This document shows positions 23,301-34,418 of a stretch of DNA of 64,000 nucleotides, piece after piece (the stretch's first letter is position 1; each line of letters opens with the position of its first letter). Under the pieces are notes generated by a model. The model made no database searches. It worked only from the letters and a program-made list of their open reading frames with translations, and was not told the DNA's origin. Position numbers and translations under genes: made by a program. Origin of the DNA: Phoronis australis (lineage: Eukaryota > Phoronida > Phoronidae); NCBI GenBank assembly GCA_002633005.1, contig NMRA01000064.1, positions 859,997-923,996 on the forward strand. Direction: 5' to 3'.

Positions 23301-26300
23301 CAAACCGTCAACAAGACCTTTGGAATACCTCGTGCCCAATCTGGGCTCTCAGACTTGCTGAACGATCTGCAAATTATGAGATTATTGCAGCTAAGCTAAA
23401 AGTGTCAAACGGTCGTTATTTTTTTGATCTTGACCATTGCATTGTGAGCGCTTTGAGAAAAGAGATCCTCTCTTAATAATATGCAATTCTAAACAAAGTA
23501 TAAATCCCTCAGGCTACAATATTACTTACTGAATCAACATGAATGTAGTAGTAATGGTTAATGTGGAATATTGCTTTAAACAGGCGAAGTACTTGTCTGT
23601 ATGCCCTGCCGTTGACAGACAACACAAAAACCACACGGACAGTGTTGGGAGGGTGAAGGGGGCCGGCAGGAATACGAGCTACAGTGTTGCCCGGCTTGTC
23701 TGCAACAAGTTAAAAATGACACATGTTGAGACTGGATGGAATTAGACAACACAGAAACAGGTAAAACATTTTAAAATCCAGTAAAATATTTATTAAAAAA
23801 CATTCAGTCCAGCTTTCAAGCTTTAATGGGTGCGGGTCATCAGGTATGAGGACAAGTAGTGGTTGGTTTAAGTAAAGCTTTTAATTTGCATCACATGTCT
23901 TCATAGCGGACGAAGAGCTGCACTTGTAAACTTAAGGCTTGAGATTCAGTGACCATCAACAAACTACTTTTACCAGATCTTCAAGTATTTTACAAACCTG
24001 TTTCTACGTTGTCTGCAACAGGAAGTAAGAGGAAATCTGAGCCCTGACGTGAACACATGTTATCAAAATTGATAATAAGCTCATCAGAAAAAAAACAGGC
24101 ATGCGGTATGAATTTTTGTTGCAAGTGAAGTGACAATTTTATAAACGTCAAGTGGATTAAACTAAAAGCTAGTTGAACTGTAAGCCTTTGCATTTATTTG
24201 TTGATTTGAGGCAGAACATTTCATCAGAGATATTTTTCACTCAAATAAAAAGGCAAAAACACTGATGGAGTAATAAAGTCAGTGCATATGAAGCAACACC
24301 AACAAAAAGCACTTTAGACACTTTCTGCAGTAAACGCATTAAACATACCTCCAAAGCCAGTATTGTATATACTAGTGGATAGATAACCCCCACACATGAC
24401 AGACCGGTTCCTTGGACACGGTTCACCACAGGAAGACTCAGGCAGTTCACCATGGCGACCATAATGATCACCACACCAACACTCTCGACCAAACTGCAGT
24501 CCTGCATACCTCTGCCCTAAAGCCATACACGAGAAACTGCCACTGACAACTTTCACTGTCTCTTTTACACACAGATATGTCACACTACAATTGACTGAAG
24601 AAAACACAGAGAATATGCTTATATTTACAGCCAACAGGGGGCATGGATGATTGATATTTGCAAAATCCCAAAAATTTGAAAAAGGTCAGTGGAAAACAAC
24701 ACTGTGAGTCATCACCTGAGCCAGATGACAATCACGACCGCTACTTGACAAACTGCACTTGAATAAAACTACCCTAAATATGTTCCTTGTTTACACCAGA
24801 ACAGGCAATTCTCAAATGTAACATTAGTAACTTCCTGAAAGATACTGACAAATGAAGTACCTCAATGTACTACTAGGTGGCAGCAGGTGTCAACATTCCC
24901 CATGGAAAGCTATAACTGCTGTGTGAAACTCACAAACTTGGGAAGGGAGAACATCTTCCACAGATAACAGTTGAATTCATTTGGTAAAAATAATCAAGAA
25001 ACAGTTTTTAGAGCAAGTCTAACAAGTATGTTGTTTTAACAACACTATCATGTTTTTAAATGCGGCAAAATAACATTTGCACTTAATAATATTACATAAC
25101 AAACTAATGATCATCAAATAAAGTGAAAATGATGGGTATTGTGAGTACTTCAATATTTTTTTCCACAAAAAGCAAACCGTTTGATGTAGAATTCATTTTT
25201 TATAAATTAAACTTGTTTTCTCTCAAACCAAAAACTGGACAATACAAAAAACAAGCATCATTACTTAGAGCAGCAACTTACTACATTATTTGGCTTCTTC
25301 ACAACAATGTGTTTGACGTAGGTCATGTTTTATTGAAGCACCAAAGGCCATATAAGGAAACTTGACATTGTTTATTTTTACAAGTACCTCCAGAGGGACC
25401 AGCAGGATTTAGACGGTGGTTCAATCACAAACATGCAGGTAATTGACGTCGGCCAAATAATAGAAGTCACTGACAATAATGAAATATCAAATATGGGCTA
25501 GTGTGCATGGAGGCTTGTTGCACATGATGAGATGAAATAAAAAAGTGTTAACCTAGGAGTACCTAACCAAATCCTTAACATAAAATTTTATTGTCCCTGT
25601 CATCATGCAGCTAAGAACTAGTAACACAGCTCAGAGGTATTTAAATTCAAACTAAGTAAAAACAATTAATTCATTCATAAATTTCTGCCCGCTTACAGCC
25701 AAGTTGTGGGACCCTTTCACAGGTTCACACCATTATCAGTTTTAGCAGAAGTACGTACCTGATCTGAGACAGTAATTAATACAATACTGTGGACTGTTGT
25801 AATCAGTAGCTGTTTTGAGACCCTTCAGGTCGCGGTCGTCCCTCTCATCTTTGTAACAACCCAAGTACTGGCCACCAGAGGACTCTGTGAACAACAACAA
25901 CGACTATATCACTGCTCTGAGAGCTACATATGGCAAGTTAGACCTCCTAATTGTACACAATTACACACTGACCGATTGATTTACTGTGACTTGTTTCTCA
26001 GCCACAAACTATTTTTAACGCTTTGTAATTGGAGACAGTGCATTCTGTTTTGGTCACATGCAATTATCAGCCAACAGCGACATCAAACTATACAGTAACA
26101 TCAAATTATAAAGTAATATCAAATTAAAACTAGTAATATCAAATTAAAAAGCAGCATAAAATTAAATAACAACTTACATCAAATTAAAGATCGGTGTCAG
26201 TGTTTTGAATTTCCAAAACTTCATAATATGATAACATACAAATTTATTTGGGAAACTTATGTAGACATTCATTTTTTTAAGCTAATTGCTCACAATTAAT

Positions 26301-29300
26301 AGAATTATACTTTTGGTTTTACACTGCCTAAACACTGATGTCAAAACTTCGACAGATCGTAACCCTCCACTTTGCCTCTGTGTAAAAAAAACGCCATGAA
26401 CCTACGACATCATAGTGAAGTAAGCCTGCTTTTTGAATATGGAAAGAAATAGCATGTCATACTACTGGAGATAATTTCTGAACTTAAACACCAACTGAGT
26501 TACCTCTCAAAGGACAATATCGCGGAAGTGATATTGTGTAAAAATCCTTCTTCTGTAACTGACACCCAAGATCAACAATTTGCCTTTGACACTTTAAAGT
26601 CGTAGCTCGTTTAAGAGCTGAAATCACATCCGCATCTTGTAGCTGACAGGGGGCACTAGCGAGTAAAATGCTAGCATTAATGGCAGGCTTTGTGGCTTTT
26701 GAGGCCATGGACCCTATCTCCATCTTTATTCCAGCTCGCTGATCATTGTTAAGGTGTGGGTTGATGTGCCTCATGGCACTTTGCTTGTTATAAACGTCAT
26801 CATTGTCATCAATGAAGAACTGTAAATCAGGCAAAGACATACTTCAAATAACAAAATACTTGATGTACTAAGACAAAAAAAAATCATGGAAAACTTTATA
26901 ACTAGAACAGCAACTGTGCGCTCTAGTACATGGTCATGCATCAGTAAATCTGATAGAAAAGATGACTGTCACTCATTCTAGTTTGTAAATGAGTGGCCTA
27001 AGTACAGTGCACTGGACTTATCAACGAAAAATCTCGGTATGAGGGTGCCATCATCTTAAATGTATTTTTGATAATCTTCGAGAATGAATAATACAAGAAT
27101 CACCTGTTTTGATCTTGGTTATATCTTATTCTCTGTTTCTTCTGTCATAAAGAGATGACAGATTTGTCTTATTTTCCAAATAAACGTTTTGCATTTTTCT
27201 GCACTGGTATGTAATGATTGTTTTCATGGATCCAAAGCTTCAGGAGTGCTGGAGCCAGTACTGGTGTTAAGAGTCTCCAACACTACAGTGGTGTTTTTAA
27301 TGCCATCCACTGCTAAGGAAGTGCAACTTTGTGGTCACACATGACCACTAGTTGATGTTTGAGGAGTCACCCATAGACAACAATGCACTAACTTGAAACA
27401 TAATACTAGCTCAGCCAGACAGGCCAACAGGTGCAGATGTCCGCTATTTTAACATATAATACAACTGACAAGAAGACAGAGTGATTCTTATGTGCAGCTC
27501 AACATACATGCCCAGGTAAAACACTCATTTTAACTCCATAACATGTTGTGAGAGTACACAGTAATTACAATTATCTTCTTTCTTAAATGATATACACGTC
27601 GTTCGAACTGAAATATTTTACGTATCAGTTGTTGGCCAATGGTTATCATCATTTCACGAGCAATTTGTCATAAAATATACCATTGTTGCAACAAACACCA
27701 AAATGATAATTAAATTTCAAATTACAAAGATCTGTAATCAATATTGGCAGATCAAAGAATACAACTGAAGATTTAGGAGGTTAATTTTGAGAAAAAATAT
27801 GTTGATTCGAATCTTTTTGCCTGATCTTTTGATATACGGCTTCTGGCAACTGGAATGCTTGAAACAATATCACGCTAATAATTTAATAAGGCTAATCTAC
27901 CAAATTCCCACAACTGTTCCCATCAACCACAATCAACACATGTGCTGTCCCAGTCAGATACAGGTCTGTTTGTGAGATAAATGTCCCCTGACACAACAGC
28001 CTGCATAACGAGTAGGTGTGACACCTGGTGTGGAGTCTGGTTTTTTCACAGGGTGGATGACACCATTGCTAAATCGTATTCATAATGTAGTATCAAAGCA
28101 CAGTAAAAATTCTCAAGTTTGGGGCACAGAAAAAATAGTTACTTTGTTCAAAGTTGAGCCAAATTTTCGAAATAAGCAATAGAAGTCAACCCAAAGTCAA
28201 GAAGTGTGAGAATAAAGAAACATTTTGCATTAAAAGTCATATGAGAATTGATAATTTTGACAATTTCCTTTCAGATTTTAATGATACAAAAAGTTGTGTC
28301 CAATATTTGAGAAAAATGATAAACACCAAAATTGCTCATTTTAAAAAAGGAATAAAACAAGTAATGAATCCTAAAGACTGATGAACAACCACACCTTTTA
28401 AGGTTTGCAAGCTACATAAGTCTTCCTTAAATATATATTTTCGTACTTTAAAGAATTTTATTTTTTCTACATTGTCTAGCTTTATCCAGTCTCGACTTAT
28501 GTCATTTTTAACTTAAAAAAAGAGAAATGCCAGCTCAAACTCTTTCCATTATTCTCAACTTTGTTGAGCTACCTCAGGTAACCATGGATACATTTGGTGC
28601 ACATTGCTTTAGGATGCATTGGTGATTACATTAACATAGATGTCGCGAGGGGATACTAGAAACCTCCTTTGTTACTCCATTCCTTTCCAACCTGTACACA
28701 AAGTGTAAGTTTACCATCTCACCAAATGTACGACACATTATGACAGACAAGTAGGATTTTATTTGACTTTGAAAAATTGCCATGCACTAAATCAATGTTT
28801 TTCCACATTCAAGTTCTATACCACAGGTAACATCAGATAATGTTTTAAAAAAATGTGGTTCAACATACAACAATGTTGGAAATACTTGAAAAATTATAAA
28901 AGATCAATATTGAAAATTTTATTTTAGTCAGAAATTAAGATCTTGCTCTATCCATATTAGCTTACCAGCTGCACACATTCACAACCAGGCAAAACTGTAA
29001 CAATCCACCATGGCCAACTTCACTACGTCAGACTAGCTCAGACAAAATTTAAACCAAAATATTGTTAGACGAAACTTGTAAAAAACAGTCATTACTGTTA
29101 ACAGTCAGATCTCTTGAACCTGAGCCAAAATAGTAGGAGTAAGAAGAGATGCCCTATCCTATGGACTGTGGAGGCAAAATACTGATGGATATGGCCAACA
29201 GTGTGGAGGCAAAATACTGACGGATGTATACAGGAAGTATGGAGAGATGCCCAATAGTGTGGAGGCCGACTCATGGACATATACAGGAAGAAGGCTATTA

Positions 29301-31189
29301 CTTTAGACAGGAGACACTTACAATGCCCCAAAATAAACTGATGGTGTACTGTTGAAAAAGTGTGAAGTGCTGGAACCAGCATGCGGATAGAATCTACGAA
29401 CCTCCTGGTTTTGCACTGGAAAGGTCATCCATATGTTCAAACAGAAAACATAGAGGGCAATACAAAAACTATAAAAGGAAGATTAACATAGAGACAATGA
29501 AAAGCTATTATAAAATGTGCCTCCCATCTTATTTACCATGATAACTTTGGATTTCAAAGACAATTCTTAAGTAATGAAATTCAGATTAGAGATGCGATTT
29601 CTGGACTCCATTTGACCAACCCAAAGTCAACATGTTTTCACAGCAACACCACACCCAGACAACAAAAGATTACTTAAACATGTTCTGAACCATAACTTTC
29701 CCTCTACAAAGTGGCAGCCAAGCAGAACCCCATAAAAATAATGTAAACAATGTCCTGGCAAGCAGGCTTTGAAACAGAGTACATGGACATCATCTACCAC
29801 TGGCAAGCAATGTGAAATGGGTTGATACAAATCACCCATTTGTCACAAAAAGACATGAACACTATGGTACACAGTCAGAACATGCATTCACTCAGATTGT
29901 TAGCCAGCCTGTCTGTCTGACAAATTTTCTTTTGCTCAAGAACAAGTTACACTGAAGATAAGATTCTTGTAGACTAGTCATGATCAAATCTTCCCACTCG
30001 TGACATCAGAGACAACATGTTTGGATAGAACAATGGAGTTGATGCAGCACAAACACAGACCAATTAAGCTATTTATTTTGGTAATATTTCTCTCTTCTAA
30101 GTTACTTGCGAATGCCTGAGACCTAGTACACAGTTGTGAATGTTGCATGCACGGTACTACAACTTTCTTGTAGCTTAGAGTGAGCATCGTTTAACTCGAA
30201 ATTCATGATGCACACGTTAAAAAAATATTATTGTAAACATACACACGCAGCTGAAAAATCGTGCCTCATGTTTGACTGTTCAAGCAACATCATGAGTCTG
30301 AAACTGAACTGCATCTTTAAGCCACAGTCAGTGCCACTTTTGAAGACTGTTGCTATCGTTCATGTCTTGCAGTGCAACCCTTTAAACTGTCTTGTATTTT
30401 CACAAATACAGCCATTTGGCATTCCTGACACAAGGGTAAAACAGTGGACCAAATGGGATCACTTCAACAGAAAAAAATCACCTATCCACTGCTAATTTCA
30501 CTCATTCCAGTTTGAAATCTGCTATATGGGCTTGATTGCACTAGACTTTGACACTATGCATTACATGCACGTGGTAAGGTGATAAGACACGTCTATGTCG
30601 TCACTCTGCCATACCTTGAAACTCCAAACATTTTAAAACACCTTGATTCCTAACATCACCAGTGAATTGAGACATCAAGTGCTAAATAGCCGCCACTCTT
30701 GTGAAAGGGTTGACACAGTAATATAGCTCACACCTGCCCACATACAATTCCTTTGGTGATCACGAACAGTTGGAAAAAGTGAAAGGTCCAATTAAATGGA
30801 CCTCGACCCACCCGCCGTTGTTAGCCCATTAAGATTAGCCCATGTCAACATGAACTAACCCGACACAAAAATGTCTACGAAACCCACAATTCGGCAAGTC
30901 ATCTGTAATACCGGGGTTTACAACTTGTGAATAGAAACTATTTATCAAACGGATAACTAAATTGCAAGCAATAGTTCTATACCTTATCCAAACGTCGTTG
31001 TTGGTTTTCCATCAGGGCTTCATTCCCATTTTTGTTCAGTTTGTGTTCCACCTTTCTGGTGCCCGGCGGTGCCATATTGAAAAGACTGATGGCCATGAAC
31101 AGCTGGATGGCGATGAGCACGATGGCAACGAGAACAAACAAGCGCCACCTACGGCACCACACCTGTTTCCTCATACCTGACGACACCAT
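15220..31189 (-). CDS. XYLT: Peptide O-xylosyltransferase, complete, 12 coding exons
   Basis: Protein O-xylosyltransferase (GT14 family; related to vertebrate XYLT1/2, fly oxt and worm sqv-6). The family transfers xylose from UDP-xylose to serine in proteoglycan core proteins, starting the glycosaminoglycan linker in the Golgi/secretory pathway. Exons, from 5' to 3': 30983-31189, 26504-26819, 25759-25884, 24349-24594, 23530-23699, 23074-23276, 21043-21123, 19930-20146, 19285-19461, 17281-17386, 16304-16638, 15220-15885. All junctions are GT-AG and agree in phase, giving 2,850 bp or 949 residues, close to the human paralogues. Order of parts: type II membrane anchor, stem, WSC domain, GT14 domain with [36 protein letters not shown] and DGGSDW, the Cys-rich WCGCSPNDF block, then the Xylo_C domain. 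I see no break, so it should be functional. A 5' UTR exon further upstream is likely but not located. Confidence 0.95.
18238..18612. repeat. 38-bp minisatellite, ~10 copies, XYLT intron 9
   Basis: The unit CAGTGCATCACAATGCAATG-CATTGACATGCACCCACC repeats with few differences (CGTGTGCAT variants). The unit is not a multiple of three, and the long frames crossing it are artefacts of periodicity. It is rich in the self-complementary TGCA and ATGCAT. Confidence 0.95.
19285..23699 (-). CDS. XYLT: XYLT exons 5-9: GT14 catalytic domain
   Basis: Exon 5 (23530-23699) carries [20 protein letters not shown] and HYYYIHVDS. Exon 6 (23074-23276) carries [17 protein letters not shown] and [17 protein letters not shown]. 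Exon 7 (21043-21123) carries TVEELTTWL and YNFLRSSG. Exon 8 (19930-20146) carries [23 protein letters not shown] and KYTLLPAE. Exon 9 (19285-19461) carries [20 protein letters not shown], then [19 protein letters not shown]. These blocks line up in order with the Branch/GT14 fold of the family. Confidence 0.93.
20194..20460. repeat. 54-bp tandem repeat, 5 copies, XYLT intron 7
   Basis: Unit starts at 20194, 20248, 20302, 20356 and 20410 (GATACAGTACAAGCCAAAAG...ACCCAGAATTCCCTGTCAT). It ends only ~48 bp upstream, in transcript sense, of the exon 8 acceptor at 20146. Confidence 0.93.
22035..22172 (-). CDS. Orphan coding-like exon inside XYLT intron 6
   Basis: The minus strand has an open frame of ~44 codons with cysteines ([41 protein letters not shown]) that ends at a strong donor, ACCG|GTAAGT, at 22035. 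A stop lies upstream at ~22196. It does not fit the xylosyltransferase protein between exons 6 and 7. In another frame the same segment ends ATGTCGGAGACCG|GTAAG, which could be a first exon reading MSET. It may be an alternative exon, a nested gene or chance. The plus strand is also open here. Confidence 0.25.
22740..23090. repeat. 52-bp minisatellite copied from XYLT exon 6/donor
   Basis: Units start at 22771, 22823, 22875, 22927, 22979 and 23031 (ACTTTGACTATACAAGCGGA-GTGCATTAATTTGACGGGGA-AATCA-ATTCAA). On the minus strand each contains TGAATCTGATTTCCCC-TCAA, the last bases of exon 6. The array therefore runs into the exon end at 23074. The most distal copy (22740-22770) keeps TCAAGTATGTACTAA, the donor itself. 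Confidence 0.92.
24349..25884 (-). CDS. XYLT: XYLT exons 3-4: WSC domain
   Basis: Exon 3 (25759-25884) gives [16 protein letters not shown] to YCINYCLRS. Exon 4 (24349-24594) gives the second half, [34 protein letters not shown] and SIYNTGF. Both are phase 1 in and out. WSC is a Cys-rich putative carbohydrate-binding module found in invertebrate xylosyltransferases. Exon 4 as spliced here begins with about 20 residues ([19 protein letters not shown]) that a typical WSC domain lacks between the two halves. Confidence 0.9.
26085..26190. repeat. Imperfect short tandem repeat, XYLT intron 2
   Basis: ACATCAAATTA and AATATCAAATTAAA variants recur about five times at roughly 20-bp spacing. Confidence 0.6.
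26504..26819 (-). CDS. XYLT: XYLT exon 2: stem region
   Basis: 105 codons plus one base, entered in phase 0 after the acceptor GATTTACAG and left in phase 1 at AGAG|GTAACT. It encodes the luminal stem, including the cysteines in [12 protein letters not shown] and RYCPLRG, just before the WSC domain. An upstream in-frame ATG near 26840 belongs to the intron by this reading. Confidence 0.85.
30983..31189 (-). CDS. XYLT: XYLT exon 1: tail and membrane anchor
   Basis: The first coding exon, 69 codons, ends in phase 0 at AAG|GTATAG. The protein begins [16 protein letters not shown], a basic cytoplasmic tail, then a hydrophobic segment [20 protein letters not shown] at residues 17-36: the typical Golgi type II arrangement. 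I chose the ATG at 31189. Codons upstream stay open for a short way but contain no ATG, and a good acceptor (TTTGTCCACAG) lies ~45 bp upstream, so the exon probably begins with 5' UTR. Confidence 0.9.
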
Positions 31190-31199
31190 AGTGGGGGAA

Positions 31200-31221
31200 G
31201 AGCCCTGATCATACAGGGCTC
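31200..31221 (-). promoter_or_regulatory. Perfect hairpin 10 nt before the XYLT start codon
   Basis: On the minus strand GAGCCCTG TATGAT CAGGGCTC forms an 8-bp perfect stem with a 6-nt loop, 10 nt 5' of the ATG at 31189. If it is in the mature 5' UTR it could slow initiation. The loop holds an out-of-frame ATG followed at once by an in-frame TGA-free short stretch; its role is unknown. Confidence 0.55.
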
Positions 31222-31231
31222 TTACCGACAA

Positions 31232-34200
31232 TTACCTGTGGACAAAGCAGAAAACCTTTAATCTAACCATAATATGCGACACAGTATCAGAAAGTCTATT
31301 CTAATGACCACCTGACAGGCTAAGTATCAAGTGGTTAAAGAAGACGCGTTAAAGGACTTTTATATTAGACCTTAAATAGGACTTTATTGGCTTCGTTATT
31401 AAGTAATCATCATTTGCTGGTAGCTCATTAACAGAACCATCTCGCTCAAAAAATCTATGGTCACCTGACTAACACACCAGCATTTTATCATGTCACATTT
31501 ATCTACAAAGGGGTGCTTCTGTAGATTGCTGTCATTCTTTACAACCAGCTCTGATTCATCTTGTTAAGTTTGCCTAGCTCGAGTTGAGTTTGAAAACCTT
31601 TGTAATGAGTCTGAACTTTTGAGATATTATTAGCAGTTAATTCTTAAGCACATTAAGAGATTCTTGACTTTTGAAAGCATTGAACTTATTTATTCCAAGA
31701 CTTTAGATACAAACTTCCCATAATATGTATATGAAATCATGACTTTCAAGCAAATAAACACATTTTACAATATTGAGTTATTCCCCGTTATGCAAAATAC
31801 TAGTCAGGAGTAGAGGATGAAATGTTTATTAACGACTGGCAATTTTCTTGACACTTATTTTAAGATTGGTAACACTTAAGTAGTGTGATGGTAAACTAAA
31901 GCAAAAGAATCAAGTGATCGCTGAGTGTTCCACTGGATACTTACATATTATGAGTGGTGTAATTTGTTGGAGCATACCACCCAAGAGGATGGTGTAAAAT
32001 GGTTCCATTTGAAAGAACTACAATTCCAATGAAAGTACAATAAGCAAGGGTACACTTCGTCGGTTAGGAATTCTACAAACTTCATTGCGCAACTAAACTC
32101 TACAGTTTTGATATTCAAGCCTTAACTAGGATTGCTGAATGTTAAGTAACAGTTCAGAGGCTTGTTTAACTTCAGTTTTATTTTTAAGTTCACTGTGACT
32201 TAGTATTACAAGTACTATTCTTAACAGGGCAGTAGTGGTACTTTGTCGGTTCTCTACGGGTAGAATAGAAGTGGGGATGTAACTTACGTTCTGGTTAACA
32301 CAATCTTTCAAAAATATAGAGTCAATTCAAGAAGGGTTCCACACAACAACAAACTAATGACCCTGCTTCTCATGCAGTAGTGGTTCTGAAAAATTGTTCT
32401 ACCCTAAATCAGAAAGACTGTGTTTCATTATCAGGATCACTAACCTCACATTAAGGTTAATTACAATTTAAGTGTTCATCTATGCTGGCAATACTGGTCA
32501 CTGACATCCCTTTAATTGATTTTAGATATTTATCAACAGCTGAAAGATTGCAGTTGTATAACTACACAGCTTTCAATCACTCTAGATGTAAATAGAGAGC
32601 AAAACAAAATACAAGTAATCCAAGTAGTTTCAGAGTTCTAGTGATAAAGCTTTGTTGTTATTCAGAAAAAAATGATGAACAGTCACAAGCATTAAGATAA
32701 AAGGACAACTCTCCAATAAAATGTACTGTTTTTACAAGGTTGCAAAGAAATCATGACAAATTACCACGATTGGTTTCACTCCGCTTTAACATTTTCAGTA
32801 CTGGGTAATGTGTTACCAGCTAAACAAATTTCTCTAGCAACATTTCCTTGTGGGAAGCTGGTGTTTACCACCTAACATGACCCAAGACTCTGGGTTAGAC
32901 AGATGGTGCTTACCACCTGTACAAGACCCGGAGACTCTGGGTTAGACAGATGGTGGCAATCACATGTTCTTATTTGCATGGAGTTCACTTCATACATCAA
33001 CAAAAATGCTGATGTTGTCATTTCGCAGCCAAGTGATATTGGCGGCCAAGAGCTGAGCACTAACTATCCTGCCTGTTTGTCAATTATTTTTCTTTGAAAC
33101 AGGTGAGAAATTACCATGAGCAACTAAAATATGAAAATTCTGTTTGAAATTCCATTAAATAACCCATATTCTGTGAATTCATAATCACCGAAAACTAAGG
33201 TCTATACAATAACTATTTGGTAGGCAAGTTACTCAGGGGGACCACTAACCTTGCCCAAGAGGACAGAGTGAGGATTGTCCCTCTTGCCCAAGTACTAAGC
33301 AGTGCTCACCTGCTCACCTACTTATGTGACCAAGTTAAACCATGAAGTTTAAGAAAAAAAAATTCTCAACAAAAACAAAAATATTACGTGGTAAATTGGG
33401 TAGCGATTGAGCACTTTGCACACGCTTTTTATCTATAAAACAGTTAAAGAAGCAACACGAAAAGTTTTTATGTAAATTTAAACCATGTTTACCAGCTGGG
33501 GTGGTAATAAGAGATGACACTGACTAATAAGCCACAAGGCAAACACAATATATTAATGTCTACAGTGCAACTAATTTCATGTAATACAACTTAGAACCTA
33601 TATTAATGTCTATAGTGCAACTAATTTCATGTAATACAACTTAGAACCTATATTAATGTCTATAGTGCAACTAATTTCATGTAATACAACTTAGAACCTA
33701 TATTAATGTCTATAGTGCAACTAATTTCATGTAATACAACTTAGAACCCATAACAAATTTGATACAAGAGTAGAAGGAGTGCCCACTATTTTGTCATTTA
33801 GAAGTTTGTATGATTTCAGCTGTTCCGACGACTGTAAGTCCTCAATTACTTTGATGTCATGTTGGCGGTGTACAACATGTGAAATGCATCGGTATTTTCA
33901 ATTCTCTGTTCTAATTGGTAGTTCATAATGTGCATGCATTTGATATGGCGTTTCCAGAGAGCAAGAAGTCCCGCTGTATTTTCACAGTTATTAGACATGT
34001 TTTATTTTACTCCTAATTTCATTTCTTGTTGGTCAAAGTCACAGAAATATGCATAACCACCAAGAGACACGACATTCATTGAAATTGCTCTTATTTGCTA
34101 CAGTTACACTTTCATGCATTTTTAGGACTAATTCTCATTCAAGCAAAGTGACATGGACCAGTCTGACTTGTGCACCATGCCAAACTTGTCATTTCGCACT

Positions 34201-34308
34201 TGCCGTGCAATTTTAATTTTAAATGGTTGAATATTTTCGGGTTTGTACGTGGTGGCGAATTCTAAACACAATGCTGCAACTTACTGTTAACAACCGCTGT
34301 TTCCCATA
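31232..34308. other. Upstream region of XYLT, no gene recognised
   Basis: Probably the first (non-coding) intron or promoter side of XYLT. A 2-copy ~50-bp duplication around GACTCTGGGTTAGACAGATGGTG lies at 32880-32957 and a 50-bp four-copy array at 33549-33748. No domain-bearing frame was seen. Confidence 0.45.
33549..33748. repeat. 50-bp tandem repeat, 4 near-identical copies
   Basis: TATATTAATGTCTATAGTGC-AACTAATTTCATGTAATACA-ACTTAGAACC repeats at 33549, 33599, 33649 and 33699 with about one difference in total, so it is young. Confidence 0.95.
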
Positions 34309-34418
34309 TAGTTGGATATATGGGTCCCTGATTTGAGAACCAGTTACTTCCACTGAATAGCGGGCGTTATTCCGTGGGAGTAACTGGTTCTCAAATCAGG
34401 GACCCATATATCCGACTA
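34309..34418. repeat. Foldback element, 40-bp arms
   Basis: Arms 34314-34353 and 34374-34413 are reverse complements with one mismatch (GGATATATGGGTCCCTGATT...CAGTTACTTCCAC). The pairing extends a few bases outward (TAGTTGG/CCGACTA). The loop is ~20 bp. Likely a miniature foldback transposon. Confidence 0.88.
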
